Source: Streptosporangiales bacterium (GTDB lineage: Bacteria; Actinomycetota; Actinomycetes; Streptosporangiales; WHST01). Taken from it: a stretch of DNA of 64,000 nucleotides. The stretch lies in the NCBI GenBank assembly GCA_009379825.1, contig WHTA01000007.1:1-64000 (forward strand), in the 5' to 3' direction. A model generated the notes under the pieces. The model saw only the letters and a program-made list of their open reading frames with translations, made no database searches and was not told the origin of the DNA. This document shows positions 8,282 through 17,207 of this stretch, piece after piece (positions within the stretch are counted from its first letter, which is position 1; the number at the start of each line of letters is the position of its first letter). The position numbers and the translations under genes are program-made.

Positions 8282-8898
8282 GTCATTGCTACGTCCGTGG
8301 GGTGGGGGTCGCGGAGTTGGTGGGTGGCGGTGCGTGGGTGAAGCGGCGTGGTTGGTCGCGGGACATGGCCGACGTCGCCGTCGCTGGCCAGGCGGTGGAG
8401 GGCGTTGGTGACGGCTCCGGCGCTGCGGCCGAGCAGGCGGGCGACCTGCCCGGGGGTGTAGGACTCGCCGTGCCGGTCAGGGGCATTGAGGTAGTCCAGG
8501 ACTGCTGCGCGGAGTTCGCCTGAGCCAAGCCGCCGCTGGCCCGTTTCCGTCTGTCCCTTGAGTGTGGGTGTGATGGTCCAGGTGCTGGTGGCGCGCGGCC
8601 CGGTTGCGGCCCTGTCGGCCGGGGTGCGGGCGACGTGGCCTGCGTTGGCCCAGCGGGCGAGAGTCTTGGTCGCGGTCGACCGGCCGATGCCGGCGAGGCT
8701 GGCGAGGCCGTTGGCGGTGATCCCTGTGTGGCTGCGCAGTGCTTCCCAGAGCCGCTGCTCCGCGTCGGTGCGTGCGGGTGAGTAGTGCTCGCTGGCGGCG
8801 CGTGTGTCGACGTCGTCGCGTGTTTCTGTGCCGAGGGTCGAGGTGTTCTCGGTGTTGGTTTGCCGGCGGTTCTTGGCCGGTTTTTCGTCGTGTGTCAT
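8278..8898 (-). CDS. Double winged-helix DNA-binding protein of the element
   Basis: 206 residues. After a polar N-terminus there are two helix-turn-helix units: about 48-85 (LWEALRSHTGITANGLASLA GIGRSTATKTLARWANAGHV) and about 130-175 (VLDYLNAPDRHGESYTPGQV ARLLGRSAGAVTNALHRLAS). The first resembles MarR/IclR-type wings. Proteins of this kind in mobile elements control transfer genes or bind the transfer origin. It is 96 bp downstream of the replication-relaxation gene and coupled to the 66-residue protein. Target site unknown. Confidence 0.75.
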   Translation of the reverse strand: MTHDEKPAKNRRQTNTENTSTLGTETRDDVDTRAASEHYSPARTDAEQRLWEALRSHTGITANGLASLAGIGRSTATKTLARWANAGHVARTPADRAATGPRATSTWTITPTLKGQTETGQRRLGSGELRAAVLDYLNAPDRHGESYTPGQVARLLGRSAGAVTNALHRLASDGDVGHVPRPTTPLHPRTATHQLRDPHPTDVAMT

Positions 8899-8994
8899 GA
8901 CTCCATGGACGCTCTGTTTGTTTCACGAGTCAAGACGAGTAGTCTCGAATATTGGAGCAAATTTACGGCCGTGGTGCTCGGGATTACGTGGCTG

Positions 8995-9891
8995 TCAAGC
9001 GGCTCGGGGACCTGGGAGGTGGGTCAGGTCGCATCGGGCCGGCGCACCTACGGCGAGCCACACTCGGCTCGCGGGCGTGGTGTGTGCCAGGTTCTCGATG
9101 GTGGTGCTGGCCACCGGCAACCGGTACAGGGCGGGGGTGTTTCGGGTGATTTTGTCGTGGAAGTTGTTCTCGCGTTTCGCGCCAGGGAATACGAACAGGG
9201 CGGGGTGGCTGATTCCGGCGTCGGCGAGTTCGCGGTAGCCGGTGAGTTTTTCGGTGACGGTGTCGAGTTTCTCGGTTCCGGTGTCGTATTCGAGGAAGAA
9301 TCCGATGTCGTGGTTGTTGTCACGCCACGTGCCGTAGCCGTCGGGGTGGACGATCCGTGCGCACGCGGCGGTGGCGTGGCGTTCGCTCAACCAATCGACC
9401 AGCTCGTACTCGGGGTTGGCTCGAGCGTGGGCGGCGAGGCGGGTGAAGAACTCGTTCACGCCGAGCAGGTGCGCCAGCCGCGGTGAGCGCGCGAGTTTCA
9501 GCGTTCTCTCGTAGGTCTTGGCGGCGGTCGGGATCGTGGCGGTGCCGGTGGATGCGGCGTGGACCATCGCGCCGAGTGGGCCGAGGGTGTAGCGCCATGA
9601 CTGCGAGCCTGGGCGTGTGCAGGACCGGAACCGGGCCAGCACGCCGCGGCGGGTGAGCAGAACGAGGCGCTTGCGGGCGACGTTGTCGCTGGCGAACAGC
9701 GTTCGTGCGATCTGCTCGGTGGTGAGCACCTGGTGGTCGGCGAGCAGGGTGAGGAGGGTGTGGTCGCGGTCGGTGATCTGCCGCTGTGCCTCGACGGCGT
9801 CGACGACTTGTACCCGTGAGGCCGCCCTGCTCGATGCCTGTTCTGCGGTTGTTCTAGTGGCTGTTATAGCCAGTCGGGGTTGGTGCATCAC
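8995..9891 (-). CDS. Replication-relaxation family protein
   Basis: 298 residues with a winged-helix front (ITDRDHTLLTLLADHQVLTT EQIARTLFASDNVARKRLVL) and a nuclease-like core holding a DIGFFLEYDTGTEKLDTV strand region, as in the Replic_Relax family. These proteins are the likely relaxases or replication initiators of actinobacterial conjugative elements. Its ATG overlaps the stop of the VirD4-like coupling gene (ATGA), which fits a relaxase-coupling protein pair. No other relaxase is visible in the window. Confidence 0.85.
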   Translation of the reverse strand: MMHQPRLAITATRTTAEQASSRAASRVQVVDAVEAQRQITDRDHTLLTLLADHQVLTTEQIARTLFASDNVARKRLVLLTRRGVLARFRSCTRPGSQSWRYTLGPLGAMVHAASTGTATIPTAAKTYERTLKLARSPRLAHLLGVNEFFTRLAAHARANPEYELVDWLSERHATAACARIVHPDGYGTWRDNNHDIGFFLEYDTGTEKLDTVTEKLTGYRELADAGISHPALFVFPGAKRENNFHDKITRNTPALYRLPVASTTIENLAHTTPASRVWLAVGAPARCDLTHLPGPRAA

Positions 9892-11417
9892 TCCTCCGTC
9901 CCTGGTGCGACCTGCGGTGTTGGCCAGGGTGGGGTGTCCCGCTCACCGTCTCGTTCTGAGTGGGACGGTGAGCGGGATGTTGACGGGGAGGGTGAGTGGG
10001 ACGGTGAGTGGCGCACGCTGATGGCCGTCTGATTGCTGTGTCGGATCGCGTCGCCGCCGGGTGCGGTAGCGAGTCGCTGCTGGTGGCGTGTGGCGGCGCG
10101 GTGTTCGACCGGGAGTCCGGTGCGGCGTCGCGCGGCGTCCCGGAGCGCCTCGGCGCGGCCGGGCACCGGGTCTGGCAGGGGTTCGGTGGTGAGGGTGCAG
10201 GGTGGCGCGTGGTGGCTGTGGTGCATGGTCCGGGCGGTGACGTGGTATCCGGGCTGTCGGGCGAGGTCGTCTGCGTCGAGGTAGGGGGTGACGTGACGCT
10301 CGAGCCGGGTGGCGTCGGTGGGGGAGACGGTGAACAGGATCTTGGTGCGGGCGTTGGCGTCGACGGCGTCGCGAACGTCGGGTGCGAGCTGGGTGGAGTG
10401 TTGGTGGGCGAGGACGAGGCAGAGCCGGTAGCCGCGGGCTTCGGCGAGGGTGTCGTCCATGCCGATCGGTAGGTGCAGGAAGTTGTGGCATTCGTCGACC
10501 ACGACGGTGGCGTCCAAACGCTGTTCAGGCGGCTGCGCAGAGCGGCCGGTGGCGGCCCACCACAGCCCGGACAGCAACAGCGATCCGACGAGTTGCGCGG
10601 TGTTCTCCCCGATCTCGCCCTTGGGTAGGCGAGCGAGGAGGATGCCGCCGTCGAGGATCTGACCGAGGTCGATCGTGGAGCCGGGGGCGCCGAGCAGGTC
10701 GCGGGCAAACTGCCGGGACAGGACCGATCGGAGGCGCGACAACACGGGCCCGCAGAGTTGGTGGCGTTGGCTGTCGGTGAGCGTGTCGAAAGCGTTCCAG
10801 AACCCGTCCAAGCCCTCAGGTTCCCCGTGCTCGATGAGGAGCTGGCGTCGGAACGCGGGTTGGGTGAGGACAGCGACCACGTCGAGGAGGGTCGCGGTGG
10901 GGCGGCGGGCTGCGGTGAGGCAGGCGGCGCGGAACACCTCGTCCATGCGCGGTCCCCACCATGCGGTGTAGAGCTTGCGGAAGGTGCCGATCACGTTCTC
11001 CGCGGCTTGCTCGCGCGCCTCCACCCCGGCTGTATGTCTGGTTGGGGCGAGGACGTTCCAGGCGGGGGGTGCCTGGGTTTCGGCGGGGTCGATGATGACC
11101 AGCCGCCGCCCGGCGTGGGCGGGGAGCCTGTCGAGCACGTGGCTGGCGAGGTCGCCTTGGCAGTCCAGCAGTACGACGCCGCGGCCGGCGTCGGCCTCGG
11201 CGAGCACCTGGTGTGCCAGCCAGGTCGACTTGCCGGTACCGGTGACACCTTGGACGTGGACGTGGTGACGCGCGTCGGCGACGCGCAGGCCGATCAGTTC
11301 GCCCGCGGCGCTGACCCCGAGCGGCTTCGGCCGATCTCGCCGCGGGTCGCCGGCCGGTGTGACGCGCAGCCTCGGCGGATTCGGGTACGCCGGTGTGGGT
11401 GGCCGGTCACGCGACAT
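9888..11417 (-). CDS. VirD4/TraG-like type IV coupling ATPase
   Basis: 509 residues from ATG 11417 (longer in-frame starts exist, but this overlaps the upstream gene by only 11 bp). Walker A is at about 57-64 (GVTGTGKS), a QGDLASHVL helix follows, and Walker B reads VVVDECHNF. This is the hexameric ATPase that recruits relaxase-bound DNA to the secretion channel. No transmembrane helices are present, unlike classical VirD4; the adjacent membrane protein may supply the anchor. The C-terminus is a long low-complexity Ser/Pro/Arg tail. Confidence 0.85.
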   Translation of the reverse strand: MSRDRPPTPAYPNPPRLRVTPAGDPRRDRPKPLGVSAAGELIGLRVADARHHVHVQGVTGTGKSTWLAHQVLAEADAGRGVVLLDCQGDLASHVLDRLPAHAGRRLVIIDPAETQAPPAWNVLAPTRHTAGVEAREQAAENVIGTFRKLYTAWWGPRMDEVFRAACLTAARRPTATLLDVVAVLTQPAFRRQLLIEHGEPEGLDGFWNAFDTLTDSQRHQLCGPVLSRLRSVLSRQFARDLLGAPGSTIDLGQILDGGILLARLPKGEIGENTAQLVGSLLLSGLWWAATGRSAQPPEQRLDATVVVDECHNFLHLPIGMDDTLAEARGYRLCLVLAHQHSTQLAPDVRDAVDANARTKILFTVSPTDATRLERHVTPYLDADDLARQPGYHVTARTMHHSHHAPPCTLTTEPLPDPVPGRAEALRDAARRRTGLPVEHRAATRHQQRLATAPGGDAIRHSNQTAISVRHSPSHSPSPSTSRSPSHSERDGERDTPPWPTPQVAPGTEE

Positions 11418-12708
11418 GATCGTCTCCGCGTGGGTCGTGGGAGTGGCGGGGGATGCGGGGGAGGTCGTGGCGCGGGTCCCAGGACCGGCTGGGATTCTCG
11501 GTGATGCCGTAGCGGGAGGCATGTCCGGGAAGGTGCCAGAGCGCGGCGAGTTCGTCGGTGGTGGCGATGAATCCTCGGCCGGGGCGACGTGTCACGACCC
11601 GCCAGGCTGCTCGGCGGGTGTGGGTGAGGAGCAGTTCGGTGGCGCGGGCGACGCGGTCGTAGCCGCCGGCGATCGCGGCGACGACGTTCCGCCGCTGCCT
11701 ACTCTTGCCCCAGGAAGCGACGGCCACCCGGAGCGTGACGCGCAGGTGCGGGCTGTCGGCCTTCTTGGCGTTGATCGCCTGCTGTTTGGTTTTGGTGACT
11801 GGGTCCTGCTCGCCGCTGCTGTGACGCGTGCCGTGGTGGCCGTTCGTGGCGCGGGTGGAGGTCAGGAACAGGTCGAAGAGCCAGAAGATGATCTGGCGCA
11901 GCGCGCGGAGCATCGTCAGCGCCACCGACAGTGGCCGCAGCCACGCCGAGCTGCCGTCGTGGTCGCTGCGGTGCGCGGTGACGAGGAGTTGGGCGCAGGC
12001 GATCTCACCTCGGCGACGGTCGGCAAGGCTGGACAGTGTCTGCCCGATTGGCTCCTCGGTGTGGCTGTCGCGGTGACGCCGGGTGGTGTCGATCAGCGGT
12101 GCCCACTCGCCGCCGCGTGGTGTGACGTCGGCTGCCCTCACCCGTCGGGTGCCGACGAGGGTGGGCCGGTCGGTAGTAGCGACACGAGCGTCCGGCCAGG
12201 CGCCGGTGACCGCGTCGGCGACGGCGCGAGTCGACAGTGCCGTTGGTACCCACACACCGATCCGGGTGGTCTGGTCGGTGGCGATGAGTTCCATCGCCAA
12301 CGTCCGGGGCCCGATGGTGTGGCGGCGGGTGCGGTTGAGGATCCCGGCGATGGTGTGCCAGAAGTTCACGCCCGCGTCCGGTGATGGCCGCGCCGGTGGC
12401 TGGATCTCCACCCACCGCGCCGAGGCCGCGGCCCGCCTGCATGCCTCACGGCGCGCATACGCGCGCACCACGGCGACAGCCACGGCGGCGAGGGCGGTCA
12501 CTGCCGGCAGCGGCCACCACGCGTGCCACAGCCCCTGCAACGCGGCCAGCCACCCCTGCAGGGTCGATCCTGGGTCGCAGATCAGGTCAGCGAGCACCGA
12601 ATCCATGTCACACGCCGGAGACGGCGCTGGCGACGGGCCCGTGGCCGACGGCGCGGTGAGGGCGACGGACGTGGTGGTGTGTGGGTGAGCAGACGGATAG
12701 GCGAACAT
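11407..12708 (-). CDS. Membrane-anchored conjugation protein
   Basis: 433 residues, preceded by a GAAGGA ribosome site. One hydrophobic segment (about 57-78, WWPLPAVTALAAVAVAVVRA) follows a short exterior N-terminus; the remaining large part is cytoplasmic, with an early VEIQPPARPSPDAGVNFWHT block also seen in proteins next to coupling ATPases in actinobacterial elements. It lies between VirB4 and the VirD4-like gene. Likely role: membrane partner for the soluble coupling ATPase. That is inferred from order and topology only. Confidence 0.65.
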   Translation of the reverse strand: MFAYPSAHPHTTTSVALTAPSATGPSPAPSPACDMDSVLADLICDPGSTLQGWLAALQGLWHAWWPLPAVTALAAVAVAVVRAYARREACRRAAASARWVEIQPPARPSPDAGVNFWHTIAGILNRTRRHTIGPRTLAMELIATDQTTRIGVWVPTALSTRAVADAVTGAWPDARVATTDRPTLVGTRRVRAADVTPRGGEWAPLIDTTRRHRDSHTEEPIGQTLSSLADRRRGEIACAQLLVTAHRSDHDGSSAWLRPLSVALTMLRALRQIIFWLFDLFLTSTRATNGHHGTRHSSGEQDPVTKTKQQAINAKKADSPHLRVTLRVAVASWGKSRQRRNVVAAIAGGYDRVARATELLLTHTRRAAWRVVTRRPGRGFIATTDELAALWHLPGHASRYGITENPSRSWDPRHDLPRIPRHSHDPRGDDHVA

Positions 12709-12779
12709 GGGAGTCCTTCTCGTGTGTCAGGCGGATGTGCGGGTGGCGCTGGTGGCCGGCACCGGTCGCGGACTAGTGG

Positions 12780-14558
12780 TCAGCAGGGGTCATCGCCCTC
12801 CTCGACGTCGGCCGGGTCGCTCGTGCACAGGCGGTCCTCCCGAGAGCTGGCCAGCGCGGCGAACCCGGTCCGCGCCGCACCTGCGGCGAGTAACGCGTCG
12901 CCTCTGCGCGCGGCGAGGAGGTAGCCGCGTTCGCCATCGGTGAGCCCGAACGCCTCGCTGACTTGGTCGATGGCTTGGGGTGCCTGGGCGAGCAGGATCT
13001 GGGTGGCGGCGTTGGCGACCACGGCGCGGCCGAGGTCGCTGCCGAGCACGTCGGCGACGTCTTGGGTGACCACCGACAGGCCGCACCAGTGTTTGCGGGC
13101 GGCCTTGGCCAGGCGCATGAGGAACTGGGCGCCGGCGTGGTCGCGCAGCAGCAGCCACGCCTCGTCGACGACCACCAGCCGCCGGCGTCGCCGGGTGGGC
13201 GTGGTGACGCGTCGCCAGGTCGCGTCGAGGGTGAGCAGGGTGCCCAGGGTGCGTTGTTCGTCGGGGAGGTCACGGAGGGAGAAGACGACAAGGTGGCCGT
13301 CGGGTCGATGGGTGGTGGGGCCGTCGAACAGGCCTCGCCAGCTGCCCGCCACGTACGGCTGCAGTCCGCGAGCTACTGCCCGGGCGGTGGGGTCCTCGTC
13401 GGCTGCGAGGGCGGCGGCGAGGTCTTTGAGCAGGGGCGCCGGTCGGACCCAGGTGCGCGGGTCGCTGGTGATCCCCGCTGTCGCGTAGGTGGTGACGATC
13501 GCACGGTCCAGTGCGGCCCGCCCGGCTGCGTCGGGCTCGTTGCCGAGGAGGACGGTGACCAGGGTGTGCAGGAACAACCCCCGACGCGTCAACGCGTCCG
13601 GCTGATCGGCGGCGTCGGTGGGGAGGTCGAGCGGGTTGACACGCACGCCGGGTGTGCCGAGAGAGATGACGGTGCCGCCGACGGCGTCGGCGAGACGGGC
13701 GTATTCGCGTTCGGGGTCGATGACGGCGACCTCGACGCCGGCGTACAGCAACCTGAGTGTCTCGAGCTTGGTCAGGTAGGACTTGCCCGCGCCGGAGCGG
13801 GCGAGGGTGACTGAGTTGTAGTTGTCCTGGCCGAACCGGTCCCAGACCACCAACGAGGTCGACGCGGTGTTCCGCCCGTACAGCACGGCAGTGTCACTGG
13901 TGCTGGCAGCCAGGTCGGGGGAGGTGAACGGGAACGCGGCGGCGACGGCGTCGGTGTCCATCACCCGCCGCACCCCGAGCCGGTCTACCCCCAGCGGCAG
14001 CGTGGCCGTCCAGCCCTGCAGCGTCCGAAACGTCGTCGGCTGCGCGTCCAGCAACAACGACGCGGCCAACGCCTGGACCCGCTTGCACTCCGCCGACAGT
14101 TCCTTCGGGTCGCGGGCGTGCACGGTGAGGTAGAGGCCGACGCGGAACAACCGGCCCTCGCCACGCGCCAGCCGTTGCGCCAGCTCACTGGCGTCGTCGG
14201 CGGCGACCTCGGCTTCCACGTCGTTCAGCCGTCCCCGCTGGGTGTCCGCGCGGGCGGTGGACTCCAGCCGGGCGCGTTGCCGCCGCAGCCGGTCGGCCGC
14301 GACCTCGGTCGGGACCGGGTCGACATGGAGTGCGACATCGACCCGGCCGGGATCGGCCAGCAGCGGGTCGAGCCAGCCGAGGCCGACCTCGGCGGGATAG
14401 CCGACCACGGCGAATGATGCGCACACGCCCTCGCCCACGCGCAGCGCCCGGGTGCCGACGGCGACCGCGTCCGGACCCAGCCCCGCTGTGGCCATGGGTG
14501 CGTCGGTGTGGTGCGTGGCGGGGTACAGCCAGGAACGGACCAGGTCCAACGCATTCAT
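12780..14558 (-). CDS. virB4: VirB4-family conjugation ATPase
   Basis: 592 residues. An N-terminal VirB4-type domain (1-220) is followed by the ATPase: Walker A ARSGAGKS at 253-260, an IDPEREY strand at about 280, and Walker B RLVVVDEAWLLL. The VTQDVADVLGS sensor segment follows. VirB4 powers assembly of the transfer channel and pilus. Its ATG overlaps the PrgI stop (ATGA). Size (592) is at the short end for the family, which suggests the compact Gram-positive form without the VirB3 fusion. Confidence 0.9.
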   Translation of the reverse strand: MNALDLVRSWLYPATHHTDAPMATAGLGPDAVAVGTRALRVGEGVCASFAVVGYPAEVGLGWLDPLLADPGRVDVALHVDPVPTEVAADRLRRQRARLESTARADTQRGRLNDVEAEVAADDASELAQRLARGEGRLFRVGLYLTVHARDPKELSAECKRVQALAASLLLDAQPTTFRTLQGWTATLPLGVDRLGVRRVMDTDAVAAAFPFTSPDLAASTSDTAVLYGRNTASTSLVVWDRFGQDNYNSVTLARSGAGKSYLTKLETLRLLYAGVEVAVIDPEREYARLADAVGGTVISLGTPGVRVNPLDLPTDAADQPDALTRRGLFLHTLVTVLLGNEPDAAGRAALDRAIVTTYATAGITSDPRTWVRPAPLLKDLAAALAADEDPTARAVARGLQPYVAGSWRGLFDGPTTHRPDGHLVVFSLRDLPDEQRTLGTLLTLDATWRRVTTPTRRRRRLVVVDEAWLLLRDHAGAQFLMRLAKAARKHWCGLSVVTQDVADVLGSDLGRAVVANAATQILLAQAPQAIDQVSEAFGLTDGERGYLLAARRGDALLAAGAARTGFAALASSREDRLCTSDPADVEEGDDPC

Positions 14559-15502
14559 CGGTCAGACTCCCTCGTCTCACGGTTTCGCCTCGTGACGACT
14601 CCTGTGGTGGTCCCGACTGGTGCGGGGCCGTAGGGGTCACAGGTGGCGGCCACCAGTTGGCGGGCCTGGCCGCCGGCCAGGACAGTCGCGGTGATACCGC
14701 ATGTCTGGAGTGCCCGGGCGGCGTCGTCGGCGCGGCGGGTCAGCCGGGAGCTCGCGTCGCCGGCGTCGCCGTCGGATGTGGGGTCGCGGAGGACGAGGAG
14801 CACCTGCCGGGCGCGCAAATCGTCGGCCGTCGCCTGGGCGAGGAACTCCGCGCATTCCCGCGCGGCTTCCTCCAGGGCGAGGTGGGGCAGCCCGCCGGCC
14901 GCCTCCTCGAGCCGGGCTGCCATGGGGGTGAGGCTGACGCGCTCGGTGCGCACCACCACTTGGGCGGGTTCGGCGAGTGAGTTCAACCACCGGGCAAAGG
15001 AGGCGACCCTGGCTTGCTGCTCGGCGTCGGTGGCCAACGCGAAGTTCACCGTCGAGCACGCCAGTACCACCGCGGCCCCGTCCGGGCCCAGATCGACGAT
15101 CCCGTCCTCGGTGATCGCGTGGGCCGGCAGGCGCAATGGCGCCGGTAACGGCTCGGTGTCGTCGGCCCTGACCCAGGCCGGTGGCGCGGACACCGAGACC
15201 TCGGACGTGCTGACCAGGTGTCGAGGCTGGCACGCCTGTCGTAGCGCGGCCCAGGCCAGCCGGTCTAACGTCACACCGTCACGGCGGCCCAACGCCAACA
15301 CCAGACCGAGACCCGCGATCGGCGCGGCGGCGCCGAGGAACACCGGCAGCGGCAGCCAGGCATCTGTGGCGATGAACACCAGCCACAACACGACCGCTAC
15401 CACGGCGAGGATCGCGACCTGCCGCGCGGTCAACCGGGCCAGCACCACATCGTCACGATCGACATCGGCGGGAATGGGTACACGTGTCCGTTGCTGCGTC
15501 AT
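14555..15502 (-). CDS. PrgI-family (VirB3-like) membrane protein with long C-terminus
   Basis: 315 residues. The first ~90 are a PrgI/VirB3-type module: VPIPADVDRDDVVLARLTAR, two membrane helices (about 30-50 and 53-73), then RRDGVTLDRLAWAALR. The C-terminal ~220 residues form a soluble alpha/beta domain resembling the front domain of VirB4-like or SCO6880-type proteins. It probably holds VirB4 at the membrane. ATGA overlaps on both sides tie it to TrbL and VirB4. Confidence 0.85.
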   Translation of the reverse strand: MTQQRTRVPIPADVDRDDVVLARLTARQVAILAVVAVVLWLVFIATDAWLPLPVFLGAAAPIAGLGLVLALGRRDGVTLDRLAWAALRQACQPRHLVSTSEVSVSAPPAWVRADDTEPLPAPLRLPAHAITEDGIVDLGPDGAAVVLACSTVNFALATDAEQQARVASFARWLNSLAEPAQVVVRTERVSLTPMAARLEEAAGGLPHLALEEAARECAEFLAQATADDLRARQVLLVLRDPTSDGDAGDASSRLTRRADDAARALQTCGITATVLAGGQARQLVAATCDPYGPAPVGTTTGVVTRRNRETRESDR

Positions 15503-16800
15503 GGCTTGCCTCCGGTTCGTGTGGTCACCGCGCGCACGGCCTGGTGGGTCCTGCCGCGGCCAGCGACGGCCAGCGCGGCGGTGACACGGCGAAAGACCAA
15601 CGCGCTGGCGACGACCTGGACGGTGCGGGTGACCGGACTACCGGACAGGCCACCGCGCCAGATCCACCGCGAGATCCAGGACGGGATCCGCACCAGGATG
15701 TAGAGCAGGCAGACCGTGATCCACAGGTCCGCGATGCCCGTGCCGGTATGGGTACCGACGACGCCGAACAGCTGGACCTTGTACCAGTCGGTGTCGAAGA
15801 ACACCCGCATCGCGGTGATGAACACCAACGCTTGGGCCACCTGGATCGCCAGCACCCCCGCGAACCCGCGCCACCACAACCGCGCGATCTCCTCGGTCTG
15901 CGGCAGGCAGTGACACGCCAACGCCAACGGCGCCACCGCGATCAACAACACCGTCAGCGTCAAGCGGATCAGGTAGATGACCCCGAGTGCGAGGGCGAGC
16001 AGCAGCACGATGATCACTACCCACAACACGAACACACTCGCCGACCCGGACAGGGTGTTGCGGTTGAGCAGGTCGTAGATCGTCTTCGTCGCGTCCTCCA
16101 CATCCACCCCGGGGCCGAGCAGGGCGGCGGAGAGGGCATTGGCGAAGCCGATCGCTTTGCCGACCAGCAGCAGGCTCACGTTCGCTAGCACGACACCGCC
16201 GACCAGACGCGGCGCGATGTCCTTGACCGTGTAGGCGGCCTGCACCGTCGGGTTGCCCAGCAACGTCAACCCGGCGATCACGACGAGCAGGACGAGGCAG
16301 CTGTTCGCGACCACCAGCGACCCGGTCCACAGCCCCTTCACCCGCTCGGCCTGATCGAGGCGCGGGGTAGCCAGCAGCGAGTCACCGAGCAAGTCGAAGA
16401 CCGGGTTGATGGCCTGCCGCACCAGCTCCCGCAGGTACTCGGTCATCGCCTCGCTCATCTGGCACCCCATCTCGAACGCGCCACACTCCCGCCCCGGTGT
16501 GGGACCAGGCGTAGGTGGAGCCGTCGGCCGCGGCGGTGGCGCGTTTGGTGTCGTCGGCCGCGGCGAGGGCGACCCGGGCGACGACACGCGACCCGGCGTG
16601 GGTGGGGCCGTCGCCGATGACGGTGCCGACGACGGTGCGGGCGGTGGGGATTGTGGTGTCGGTGAGGGGCGGGGCTCGGCGTTCACGGTGGCGGCGACAC
16701 TGCCGACCGCCAACGCGACAAGCAGCCCCGCACCGGTCAGCCGCAACGCCAACCGGATACGGCCACGCCGCGTGGACGGCGGACGGGGGAGCCTGGCCAT
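15499..16800 (-). CDS. TrbL/VirB6-like polytopic membrane protein
   Basis: 433 residues: signal-type N-terminal helix (about 18-40), a Pro/Ser/Thr-rich exterior linker (about 43-100), then five or six hydrophobic segments from about 155 to 400 (for example VVANSCLVLLVVIAGLTLLG). This is the pattern of the inner-membrane channel protein VirB6/TrbL. It begins 1 bp after the pilin stop and overlaps PrgI. A cysteine pair near the start of the channel domain (ECGAFEMGCQ) may be disulfide-linked outside. Confidence 0.8.
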   Translation of the reverse strand: MARLPRPPSTRRGRIRLALRLTGAGLLVALAVGSVAATVNAEPRPSPTPQSPPPAPSSAPSSATAPPTPGRVSSPGSPSPRPTTPNAPPPRPTAPPTPGPTPGRECGAFEMGCQMSEAMTEYLRELVRQAINPVFDLLGDSLLATPRLDQAERVKGLWTGSLVVANSCLVLLVVIAGLTLLGNPTVQAAYTVKDIAPRLVGGVVLANVSLLLVGKAIGFANALSAALLGPGVDVEDATKTIYDLLNRNTLSGSASVFVLWVVIIVLLLALALGVIYLIRLTLTVLLIAVAPLALACHCLPQTEEIARLWWRGFAGVLAIQVAQALVFITAMRVFFDTDWYKVQLFGVVGTHTGTGIADLWITVCLLYILVRIPSWISRWIWRGGLSGSPVTRTVQVVASALVFRRVTAALAVAGRGRTHQAVRAVTTRTGGKP

Positions 16801-16801
16801 C

Positions 16802-17158
16802 TCAGGCGCCCACGAACTTCTTCAGGATCGACACCAGCAGCGGCGCCAGCGCCGCGACCGTGTACCCGACCGCGGCGTATTTCAGCGTGTCCTTCGCCTT
16901 GGCGACCTCGCCGGGGTCACCACCGGCGAGCAGGTAGCGGATCCCGCCGACGGTCAGGAACAGCGTGGCGAGTGCGACGAGCAGCCCGACCAGCCAGTTC
17001 CGGATGTTGTCGATCACCGCCGTCAATGACGACGGCGCGGCCACGTCGCCGGCTAGGGTCGCGGCTTGCGCGGGTGCGGCACCGATCAGCACGACGATGG
17101 TGACCATGATGCTCACCGTGGCCGCCGTCGCGGCAGTGACTGTGCGGGCATGTCTCAT
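16802..17158 (-). CDS. VirB2/TrbC-like pilin subunit
   Basis: 118 residues from ATG 17158, which has GGAGGGAGTTC before it; an upstream in-frame ATG at 17218 is less likely. A cleavable signal (to about 35, ending PAQAA) is followed by a short loop and two membrane helices (about 55-78 and 90-112), the VirB2 plan. As the first gene of the T4SS block it should be the most abundant product. It starts 50 bp after the frameshifted regulator gene. Confidence 0.8.
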   Translation of the reverse strand: MRHARTVTAATAATVSIMVTIVVLIGAAPAQAATLAGDVAAPSSLTAVIDNIRNWLVGLLVALATLFLTVGGIRYLLAGGDPGEVAKAKDTLKYAAVGYTVAALAPLLVSILKKFVGA

Positions 17159-17207
17159 GTCTGAACTCCCTCCCTCGCGGCGGGTGCGGGTAATGCGAAA
17201 AGATCCG

